A DNA stretch of 35,841 nucleotides from Gnetum montanum. Taxonomy: Eukaryota > Streptophyta > Gnetopsida > Gnetales > Gnetaceae. Both the position numbers and the translations under genes were made by a program. Below are positions 10,660-19,499 of this stretch, piece by piece; the first letter of the stretch is position 1, and every line of letters starts with the position of its first letter. The notes beneath the pieces were generated by a model, which ran no database searches, was not told the DNA's origin, and was given only the letters and a program-made list of their open reading frames with translations. Location of the stretch: NCBI GenBank assembly GCA_015680685.1, contig MNCI01006539.1:1-35841 (forward strand), in the 5' to 3' direction.

Positions 10660-11266
10660 ATAAGTTGTATTCATTATAAAAATAATTAATGAGTTTTATG
10701 CAACATGAAGATGAAGATTATGAGAGTACTTTTGATAGGTTTAAAGGCTTGTGTTTGAAGAATCCAAACCATGGATTTTTAGCCCATAAACTAATTCAAA
10801 TCTTTGTAGAAGGCTTATTACCTTATTGTAGACAAAATGTTGACTTTGCATGTAGTGGAAATATCTTGCATTAACACCAAAAGATGGCTAGAGGATTATA
10901 AATTCATTAGTAGACCAAAGTAAAAGATAGCCAAAATCCAACATTATGCAAGGTATGACCCAACAAACAGAGCAACTAAGGAAGAAAGTAGATGAGTTGA
11001 CATGAATGATTAGAAAAAAAAGCTTATGGAGTTCAAAGTAAAGCATGTAACATTTGTGGCAGTCCACAACATGACTACACCACTTGTCTACTACTATTGT
11101 ATTCTCATGAGAAAGCACAAGAATCAATAAAGGCTTTTCAACAATATAAGAACCAACCAGCAATAAATTTTTCTCAATTGCCATTTTACCCATAACAATA
11201 TCCTCAAAATAATTTTAGAACATTTAAGAGTCCAACTAATGACAATTTGGACAAACTTACCCAAAG
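10660..11266 (+). pseudogene. gypsy gag remnant of C, first part
   Basis: The frame 10689-10874 reads SFMQHEDEDYESTFDRFKGL and PNHGFLAHKLIQIFVEGLLP, which is the C-terminal half of the Retrotrans_gag domain; typical members read QxEDESLYEAWERFKxLLRxCPHHG. After frameshifts a perfect CX2CX4HX4C zinc knuckle (CNICGSPQHDYTTC, 11046-11087) follows, then HEKAQESIKAFQQYKNQ and NLDKLTQSL, at which point D interrupts. The N-terminal half of Gag is missing because of the deletion after 10650. Confidence 0.85.
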
Positions 11267-11271
11267 CCTTA
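11267..11271. repeat. Target site duplication of D, left copy (CCTTA)
   Basis: CCTTA directly precedes the TGATGAG start of D and recurs directly after its far end at 18274-18278. Five-base duplications are usual for plant LTR elements. Confidence 0.93.
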
Positions 11272-12072
11272 TGATGAGTGGTGAGGTACCCCTACACTCA
11301 ACCATACGAATACGAGCGTTACACACACGATCTAGTTGAACTTCGTAGACTAAGTGCCTACACGCCTTATGGAACACTTAAGGTTAATCAATTGTTGTCC
11401 TTCCAGACTCACTTGTATTTGTCACGGTTGTATGGTTAAGTGAGTTTGAGGTATGTGATTTTTATATCTTTTATGTTTTATTGCCTATGCTAATGAGGGA
11501 AAGGGTGAAGAGACTAAGTAACTAACTTTAACTAACTAAGTTCTAATGCCTAGCATTAGTATCCGTCCCACTTGTCGTTCACACCCTGAACCAATGCAAC
11601 CTTCTAAGATTACCAAACGTTATTCGTTACTGGGATTACCAAGCGTAATGCACGTGCTCAAAGTGGTCGTACTGAATGCACTTAACTAGGAGTGTTGATG
11701 GTTGAGAGAGATTAAGTCCCTAAGAAAGTATTTAAAAAATTAACAATAATTAAAGTCCTATTTAGCTTAGTCCATATACTGCAAGGTTTATCCAAAAGTT
11801 CATCTTTATTGCCGTACACAATTGTGTGCTCAGGTATAGAATTGCTCGAATAAAGATCCATTCACTTTGGGACTCCTACTGCAGGCACATGGAAATTATT
11901 CTAACTCTAGAATGGAAAAATGGCAAGAGTTTGGCTAAGGTCTAGGTCTAGATGGTGAAATAAGGGAGAGCCACCTCTTATTTATAGAACTGGCGACGGA
12001 CTGCGATATCGTGTACGCGATATCGCAGGGAAAGACGTGATATCGTGGCCTATGCAATATCACGTCCCATCA
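11272..12072 (-). repeat. 3' LTR of D
   Basis: It runs from TGATGAGTGG to CCCATCA and is the same length as the copy at 17473-18273. In the first 200 aligned bases I count 16 differences, 14 of them transitions. It contains the GATATC lattice and TATA box near its high-coordinate end and a polyadenylation signal (AATAAA on the - strand) at 11805-11810. Confidence 0.93.
11979..12061 (-). promoter_or_regulatory. LTR promoter of D (3' copy): GATATC lattice and TATA box
   Basis: Reading on the - strand, sites at 12061-12056 (GATATT), 12044-12039, 12024-12019 and 12010-12005 (all GATATC) are spaced 17, 20 and 14 bases. They are followed by TATAAATA at 11986-11979. The last site starts 24 bases before the TATA box starts. 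Confidence 0.7.
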
Positions 12073-12087
12073 TATCCCCATGACTGA
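12073..12087 (-). other. Polypurine tract of D
   Basis: The - strand reads TCAGTCATGGGGATA and abuts the TGATGGG start of the 3' LTR. E and F have the same motif with five Gs at the same place. Confidence 0.8.
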
Positions 12088-12253
12088 ATAAAAACTCATC
12101 CTCGAGTTTCTTACAAAATATTGGAAAGGTATGGGATTATTGACTTGAATGGAACTAGTGGTGAATGGGATGATATGTTAACAGATCATCATTACAAAAC
12201 ATGACAAAATTGGTGTCCACGACAACAAGAGTGAACACTTTATACATTTGACA

Positions 12254-12532
12254 TCAGGCCTTATGTGGTAGCTGAGAGAGAAGAGAGAAGAGAGAAGAGA
12301 GAAGAGGTCTACTACTACCAACACCAAGATTGTGCCTTTCATTGTCCATCCGTAAGTGTGCCATCAATCTTGTTCTTTGCATAACTGCTTTAGCATTGAT
12401 TAATTCCAAGTGTTTCCTCCAGGTCCAATCCATTTTTGTATGATTGCCATCTGCACACACAACATAGTCTTATATTAGGAAGGGTAAATGAATCATAATG
12501 CAGTTGATACCTTGCTTCAGTGAAAGGTCCAT
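12254..12532 (-). pseudogene. Short conserved ORF of the D/E/F family, copy in D
   Basis: It starts at the ATG at 12532 with MDLSLKQGIN and stays in one frame to 12254, apart from one TAA at 12470-12472 where F has CAA. It shares NH..DW.W..HLE, DNER and NLG with the open copy at 33117-33374 in E. Function is unknown and I recognise no domain. Confidence 0.4.
12273..12307. repeat. GAGAGAA microsatellite
   Basis: Four to five head-to-tail copies of a 7-base GAGAGAA unit lie in the 3' region of D. The equivalent places in E and F have only a short pyrimidine or purine run, so it has expanded in D. Confidence 0.8.
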
Positions 12533-12634
12533 TGGCTGAGTTGTGGTATGGCTAATTGCAGATTCTGGAGATATAATATTGATGACTACCAAAGGTGTAG
12601 GGGTTAGGAGAAAATCGAAAAAATTGGGTCAAGA

Positions 12635-12646
12635 CCCCCATGACTA
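12635..12646 (-). other. Internal polypurine-like motif of D
   Basis: TAGTCATGGGGG on the - strand is a near copy of the true polypurine tract, about 0.56 kb upstream of it. It is found at the matching place in E (33004-33015) and F (35126-35137). Confidence 0.6.
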
Positions 12647-13973
12647 AGAGCGAACCTTCGGTAGCAATAGAACGGAGAAAGAAAAGGAATAAGAAAGATG
12701 AAAAAAAAAGACAACTGTAATGTCAATGAAATGGATGTCAAGATGGAAATGAACAAAATAAGGTTGATTGAAAAAATGTTAAGGGAAAGAATTTAACTGG
12801 TGCACCAAATAGGAATGCTAGTGGATCCTCCCCAAAGCAGGCTCATACCCTTAATGCCCTAACAAACCCACATTTAAAGAGTCCGTAGGCTCTGGGAATG
12901 TCATTTGGAACAAGAGTTAAAGTCTTTACCACAAGAATTTACCATTAATAAAATGATGCGTGAACCAAAATATACACTAATGATACAACCGGCAATGAGG
13001 TAAACAATGGAGAAAGAATGATGGAAAGAAGAGAATGGAATGGAGTCTCAAGAACAAGGTGGTGTACAGCCCCTTATGTATTTAATGATTAATGTGACTT
13101 AGTAGATCTCATTCCAAATCTGGCCTCAAACAAACCACATCTAGTGACTTCACATTAATGCATTTGGCCAATCCATCCACTTGAAGTAACAAGAATGCAT
13201 CCTTGAAAGAGCCACCACCATTCCGATGAAACAAGGGAGGAAAAAGTAGGAAGCGAGGAAGGGCCTTAGTATAAGGGCCTTAGTTCCATAACTAGTGCTT
13301 GTAGCCTAGATGATTATTTCTTCTAAGGGATGTGCTTTGAATCCTCACTGGGGTTTTTTTTTGCGTGAGAACCACACCATGCAAAGACTTATTATTTTTA
13401 TTTACTCAGCTTCCCAATAATATGGCAATCGTCAAAATGGTAAGAAAACTCAAGAAGAAAAACATCCAAGCAACCAAGAGAATGACCAACACAAATACAT
13501 CAAGTTCCCTTGAAGCCACACCCTTTTCAATCCTTTAGTCCTTCCTTAGTTTGTGAAATGCCCAGTCACTAATTCGTTGGTAGTTCTTATTATTGGGAAG
13601 GAGACTGTACAGTTCCAAGCCAAGAGTGACCATGGAAATTTATGGATGTATGGATGTAGTGGACTCATTTCCTGTGATATCAAAAGAATAATACCTTAGT
13701 ATCAACATCATCACTTAAAGGTAAAAACCAAATATTAGCAACCAATAGAAAATAGTTCATACCATCGTTAAGAGCGCTTATTGCATGACAAACTTAACAA
13801 AATGGGTAAGACACACACATACACACACAAATAAAAGAAAAAGTACAAAGATGTTGTAAAACAAAAACAAGAAAAGTTAAAGAAATTTGTAAGACAAAAA
13901 TGCACAAAACAAAAATGTGTAAAATAAAAAATGTGTAAAACAAAAACTTAAAAGAACTGAAGGCCTCAAATGA

Positions 13974-16900
13974 TCAGCATAGGTGGCCATCTCCTCCATG
14001 ACTGAATTGAAAGGGAGAGATTCGAAATAATGAGCGTTTGTTTGAATTTTTTAGAAGTATCCAACCTCTCCCAATTGATGTTTTCAGGTTAAGGGTTGAA
14101 AGTTGGCGACACTCATACTCCAATGTATCTATGCTTTTTTTGTGGTTGCAGGTTGTTCCCCCAGTTAATTCCATGCATATTGGTGGGTTGCTCCCTTGAT
14201 TAGCTATCAACCACTAAGTGTTCTCTTGTTGTGTGGTTGTTACATATAGGCACCTTTCTATCTGAGTTTCTTGGGCATACCGGTTGCATGCAGGAGATGC
14301 TGAGCATTCCTCCATGTCATCATCCTTTGTATAACTGTATGTGATGCATGGAACTTTCTTCTTCTTGATCTTTTCATAAATTTTTTCCTTAGATATTTCC
14401 AAGGAAAGATCATGGATTCCTAGGCATGCGTTTATGGTACTTAGCCATGGCCTCCCCATTATAATTGGGAAGTCCCCTTTGTTGTTGTTGACTTCTATCA
14501 CTAGGAAATTGGCTGGGTATGACCAACCACACACAGTGGTAACAATGTCCTCCACAAGTCCCAAGGGGATAGTGATGGATTGGTCAGCTAGCTCTAATTG
14601 GATATTGCTCTTCTTGAGTGGAGGCAGGTTCTAGACTTTATACATTTCTTCCGATATTAAGTTAACTTTGGAACCTAAGTCAAGAAGAGCCTTACATGGT
14701 TTATTCCCAGTGACTTGGAGGTAGATTAAGAAACTTCTGGGGTTAGAGAGTTTCCTGGGAAGGTGGCCCACCTTTATCCAGTCCATGATGGTATGTGTTA
14801 ACATAACCGTGTGCGTTGAGCTCTATTATTGGTTTGAAGGGAGCTTCAAAGCCTTATTTGATGGAGGAGCATTTAGAGTTTCAACCGCTTGTGGTTGTGA
14901 GAGCTTATTTGGGCTTTTGGTTTTGAAAAAAGGTATTCTCTTTGTATGGTTATTAGAACTAGTAGCATGTTGAAGGTTTACAGCTCTCGTAGCAGTGCAT
15001 TGCTACGGTTGAGTGGGGAGTTCCCCTTGCATTGTTGGAGCGGGTGGTAGTGGAAGTATCGGCGTAAGAGATGCAGATGGATTCGGAGGATGGTATGCAT
15101 GTGGGATATCCCTTCTAGGAGATGGAGTCTTAAAATACTCTCAAACTTGTTAGTGATGTTGTGAGGTTACATGACCTATAGAGTCACTTGGAGAAACCAG
15201 CTGCTGCACGTAATAGCCATATGGATCTGGTTGCTGGTAAGGGTATTGTTGCCTAGGCGGTGGCATCCCCCATGACTCTGGGTATTGCCATTGCTGGTGA
15301 TGCTCGATAGGAGTTCCATTTGGATAATATGTTAAGGGTTGGTGGAACTGCCTTGGCTTACCTTGGGGATAAGGTAACCTTCGGGGTGCTTGCCATTTGT
15401 TAAGTCTTGGGTTAAGTGCATACACCCTAGACTCTTGCAGATGTGAGATTATTGGGCAACATCCATTAGGATGGTCATATTGGCAGATCTCACATCCACC
15501 ATCATTATTTGTATCAGAGTCCATAACCTCATCAGTGATAGTCATTTTTCCCTTACCCTTGTTACGTGCATGGTTTAAATCTCTCCTCTTTTTCTTATCA
15601 TGGTACTACTTTGCTCCTTAGACTCCTCTACGATTTTTAAAACAGTTTCAAACCTACTGTCTAAAGAGTCCCACATTTGATCTACCTTAGCTAACACCTC
15701 GGTTGTTAGCTTTTGAAGTGGCAAGGTTTTTCTATTCACCAACTCTTCGAGTGGTGACTCATCCTCTTCCTCATAGAATCTTACTCCCCTCTTTCAGAGG
15801 GAAGGATCATGATTATACTCTTCCGTGCTTTCTCTTTTCCATAGCTCACCTTCTTCCTTAGCTACTTGCTCCAACAATCTATGAACTTCATGGGATCTAA
15901 GTTTAGATAATCTCCCTTGGGCATATGTCCCAAGGGTTCTCCTAGTTTCATGTCTTAGCCCATCTACGAGGTAGTGGAGTTGATCCCATTGTGCATAACC
16001 ATGGCCCGGGCAATGATGTAGTAGTGCATAATATCGGCCCATGGTAGCATCCAAGGGTTCATGAGTTTCCTGCTTCCATCCTTGGATCTATTTTCGTAAG
16101 TTGGACACTCGAGAGTATGTTTGATATTTGTCATTAGACAATTCTAGCATCGTACTCCACCTCCTAATGGTTTTCGATTCTAAGGACCGGTACCAACTTT
16201 CTGCTTCTTTTATGAGTGTCCTTGGGAACAACTTTAACTTTTGCCACTTGTTTTCTATATTATACAAGGCATAGGCATCATGAAATGCCTATAAGTGATT
16301 TTGTGGATTAGCATTGTATCCTCCCTCAAACCATGGGATATTATTCATGTCTAGTCTCTTGATCCAGCTATCTTTTTGGTGCCTTGTAGGTATTCTAACA
16401 GCCTCCATAATGTCTAACATACTTCAGGTGGCAAGTAGGGGTTCATTGTTGTCATTTCTTTCATGGCATCTATGATGCCTACCCGGTTCCCTACTTTCCC
16501 TTCTTTCATGCCTAGATTCCCTAGAATGCCCTCGTCCTCGCTCTTGACTCTCTCGTTGAGGTCTCTCATTTTTCTTATCCTTACCCTTATCCTCACGGTT
16601 GGGCTCGTTGTGATTGTGTCCTAAGATGGAAGGAGAGGGTGAGTGATGCGATGAAGGGGAAGAGGAAGGAGAACCATTGCCATGATGATGTTTCATACCT
16701 TCTCTTCAGTGATCCCAACCCCGATTGTGATGGCGATCAGAATGCTCACCTATCTTGTGTGTGTGTTCTCTCATTGAACACTTGGTGTTCATGGGCATTA
16801 GAACCAGGGTTGTGTATCATGGAGTGAAGGTTCTGATACACCACCTCTTCACTATCATTAGGAGGGGGAACATCATTTTGTGGAAAACCTATTAAGATAG

Positions 16901-17326
16901 GTTCACCACCCCTAATTTTCCTTATGATAGGTGAAGCATTATGGGGTTCTTTGCCCTTTATCGATGTGTGATAACTCTCTTGCTGTGAGTCCCTTAGACG
17001 TTGCACCTTTGTGGGATGGTAATCCCTTGTGTCGTAATCACATGCAACGTATTCAGTGTATAGTTCCATCATGCCTATCTGTGTAAGAGCATGTTAGGGA
17101 CTACCCGATCTAGGGGTAACACTATGTTACCTTGTAGGTCTCTCCAACGCAATTGTTCATACTGGTGGAGGATAAAGGTAAAATTGGGTATATACTCATC
17201 GTGATGAGTATACACCACCTGATACTATTGAGGAACTAGTGGTTCTTGGTTATGTATGTTGTGCTACCGACTGTCTCTTGTGTGATCCCTAGGTGGTGAA
17301 GTGCTTTTATGAGAAGAAGAAGACAT
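13974..17326 (-). pseudogene. Gag-protease polyprotein of D (broken)
   Basis: It starts at the ATG at 17326 and ends at the stop after SHGGDGHLC at 13974, 3,353 bases, against 3,366 in E. In order: an N-terminal region (MMELYTEYVACDYDTRDYHP, about 17072); a Ser/His/Pro-rich stretch and a basic, Arg-rich stretch (about 16690-16450); the Retrotrans_gag domain (about 16400-15790, with ESWYRSLESKTIRRW and HGYAQWDQLHYLVDGLRHETRRTLG); a CX2CX3HX3C knuckle at 15456-15494; a Pro/Gln/Tyr-rich linker; an aspartic protease with DLGS at 14670-14681 and PIIMGRPWLS; and a C-terminal extension of about 130 residues. There are frameshifts and stops, for example TAG at 14631-14633. Gag would form particles and the protease would cut the polyprotein. 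No polymerase follows. Confidence 0.85.
15456..15494 (-). other. Variant zinc knuckle in Gag of D
   Basis: CEICQYDHPNGCC gives CX2CX3HX3CC, one residue shorter than the standard CX2CX4HX4C. E has CEICQDNHHKGCC at 30127-30165. From family knowledge, Athila/Tat Gag proteins often carry short variants of this kind. Confidence 0.6.
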
Positions 17327-17453
17327 TGTTATCTTGTCGGTGTGCTATTGACCGTTGTTTAAATTTCTCTTCTGATTAATCCTAAGGGTTCGTTTAAGCT
17401 TTCCAACAATGTGGATGATTTCCTATGTTCTACTTAGCGCACAAACAACTTAG

Positions 17454-17471
17454 TCCCTGGCAATGGTGCCA
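17454..17471 (-). other. Primer-binding site of D (Asp tRNA type)
   Basis: The - strand reads TGGCACCATTGCCAGGGA one base after the 5' LTR end. It resembles TGGCGCCGTTGCCGGGGA, complementary to the 3' end of plant Asp tRNA and common in Athila/Tat elements. The differences are all G-to-A or C-to-A/T type decay. Confidence 0.8.
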
Positions 17472-17472
17472 A

Positions 17473-18273
17473 TGATGAGTGGCGAGGTACCCCTACACTC
17501 AACCATACGAATACGAGCGTTACACGCATGATCTGGTCAAACTCCATAGACTAAGTGCCTACACGTGTTATGGAACACTTAAGGTTAATCAATCATTGTC
17601 CTCCCAAACTCACTTGTATTTGCAACGGTTGTATGGTTAAGTGAGTTTGAGGTATGTGATTTTTATATCTTTTATGTTTTATTACCTATGCTAATGAAGG
17701 AAAGGGTGAAGAGACTAAGTAACTAACTTTAACTAACTAAGTTCTAATGCCTAGAATCAGTATCCATCCCACTTGCCATTCACACCCTGAACCAATGTAA
17801 CCTTCTAGGATTACCAAATGCTATTCATTACTGGGATTAACAAGCATAACGCACGTGCTCAAAGTGGTCGTACTGAATGCACTTAACTAGGAGTGTTGAG
17901 GGTTGAGAGAGATTAAGTCCTTAAGAAAGCATTTAAACAATTAACAATAATTAAATTCCTATTTAGCTTAGTCCATATACTGCAAGGTTTATCCAAAAGT
18001 TCATCTTTATTTCCGTACACAATTGTGTGCTTAGGTACAGAATTGCTCGAATAAAGATTCGTTCACTTTGGGACTCCTACTGCGGGCACATGGAAATTAT
18101 TCTAACTCTAGAATAGAAAAATGGTAAGAGTTTGGCTAAGGTCTAGATCTAGATGATGAAACAAGGGAGAGCCACCTCTTATTTATAGAACTAGCGGCAG
18201 ACTACGATATCACGTACGTGATATCGCAGGGAAAGACGCGATATCGCTGCCTATGCGATATCGTGTCCCATCA
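17473..18273 (-). repeat. 5' LTR of D
   Basis: It runs TGATGAGTGG to CCCATCA, 801 bases, and matches 11272-12072. A polyadenylation signal lies at 18006-18011 on the - strand. It directly follows the primer site and is followed by the second CCTTA. Confidence 0.93.
18180..18262 (-). promoter_or_regulatory. LTR promoter of D (5' copy): GATATC lattice and TATA box
   Basis: Four intact GATATC sites begin, on the - strand, at 18262, 18245, 18225 and 18211 (spacings 17, 20, 14). TATAAATA begins at 18187, 24 bases after the last site begins. This would be the functional promoter copy driving the element RNA. Confidence 0.72.
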
Positions 18274-18278
18274 CCTTA
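18274..18278. repeat. Target site duplication of D, right copy (CCTTA)
   Basis: It matches 11267-11271 exactly. Gag of element C resumes directly after it. Confidence 0.93.
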
Positions 18279-18753
18279 CTTCCTTCATTGAGGAAAGTAG
18301 ACAGTTCATGAGTGAAACATGAAGAACATTTTAGGACCTAACTAAGAATGAACTACCATTCCAACCTAAACCAAATCCAACATATCAAGGGAAAGGAAAA
18401 GAACAATTACATTCCATCACTCTAGAAGTGGAAAAATGATAGAGCTGGAAAAGAAGGTTAGATTTCAAGAAATAGTAACACAAGAAGAAATCCTGCCACA
18501 CATAGTGATTGAGGAAGAGGAAGATCAACCAATTAAGAAAAAGGAACAATCAACACGTCCTAGAAAAGTAAATTTACCTCCTTTTCTTAAATGGTTACAA
18601 GAAGATTTTACAACTGAAGCCCATCTTGAAAAAATGTTGATTGAATTATATTTGCATATCCCTTTGGAACAAGTTGTAAAAGTCACACCTCTATATGCTA
18701 AGTACTTAAAGGAATTATGCACTAAGAGAAGAAATGAGAAGATTCCTAAATAG
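18279..18753 (+). pseudogene. gypsy gag remnant of C, second part, to the protease linker
   Basis: Gag of C continues after D, with ESRQFMSET and NELPFQPKPNPTYQGKGKEQ. After a frameshift at about 18430, the open stretch 18436-18753 reads IELEKKVRFQEIVTQEEIL, STRPRKVNLPP and TPLYAKYLKELCTKRRN. The last motif, (Y/P)xYAKFLKELCTxRR, is the conserved Athila/Tat segment just before the protease. Confidence 0.82.
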
Positions 18754-18839
18754 GTTTATTTAGCTGATTATCTTTCTCAACTTATAAAAAGTCATTAAGT
18801 CTTAAAATATCAAGATCTTGAAGTTCCTACTATTCCAAT

Positions 18840-19490
18840 TAAAATAAATGGACAAGCATTAAAAATGCCTTATTGGATTTAGGAGCTAGTATTAATATCA
18901 TGTCATTAGAAATGGCTATGTCACTTGATTTAGAGGGTATAAAGCGAGTAAAGATGATAATACATTTGGTTGATGGATCTAATGTAAAACCCATAGGAAT
19001 AATAGAAGATACGATAATAGAAGTAAAGAAAGAAAAATACCCAATTGATTTTGTAGTTTTGGAAGTCAAAGACTTGGATTGTTTCCCTATCATATTAGGT
19101 AGACCATGATTAGCAAAAAATGTAGTAATTAATTGTAGATTAGGACAACTTTAATTATCCTTTACTAATCTTACTTTTGTGCTCAATATATATGATAAGG
19201 TGAAAGAGGACCAATTAAACAATGACTTAAAGGGGGCAAGAATGTTGTACACAATAGCCACTTTAGCTATGGCACAAGAGAGAGAAACCTTAGTACTAAA
19301 TAATTTTGAGGAAGGACCTTTAGACCTATCTACAAAGTATCAACAAGATTTCCTTGACCAAATTTTGAGTTTAGGCTTAGGGAATATTGGAGAAATAATT
19401 CAACCTCTAGATAATGATTCTTTGGATCTTAGAGAATTACCTAGTATACTAAAGTATATTTTTCTAGAGCAAATAAATCACTAATAATAA
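18840..19490 (+). pseudogene. Protease region of C
   Basis: The aspartic protease reads LDLGASINIMSLEMAMSL from about 18870, with the catalytic Asp in DLGA (a variant of DTGA common in Athila/Tat), then GIIEDTIIEVKKEKYPIDFVV and FPIILGRP, the closing flap-and-strand motif. The frame breaks at 19109 and the protease-to-RT linker continues at 19179-19484. The protease would release mature Gag and Pol proteins. It lies directly before reverse transcriptase, as is normal for gypsy elements. Confidence 0.88.
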
Positions 19491-19499
19491 ATTCTCAAT

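Larger units (their letters stand above)
12088..13973 (-). other. 3' region of D (non-enzyme interior)
   Basis: This 1.9 kb stretch aligns with 31660-33540 of E and, in part, with 34569-35841 of F. It holds a short frame (12254-12532), a second AGTCATGGGGG motif at 12635-12645 on the - strand, a GAGAGAA-type microsatellite at 12273-12307, an AC-rich run near 13810-13830 and an A-rich tandem repeat at about 13886-13948. No reverse transcriptase or integrase motif is present in any frame. Confidence 0.7.
11272..18273 (-). mobile_element. Element D: non-autonomous gag-protease LTR element
   Basis: A complete 7,002-base element in the - orientation. It has 801-base LTRs at both ends, TG/CA termini, a perfect CCTTA duplication, an Asp-type primer site at 17454-17471 and a polypurine tract at 12073-12087. 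The interior carries one broken Gag-protease frame (13974-17326) and a ~1.9 kb 3' region, with no reverse transcriptase, RNase H or integrase. The same structure and length are found in E, so the lack of enzymes is a family trait and not damage to one copy. It is inserted in gag of element C. Confidence 0.92.
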
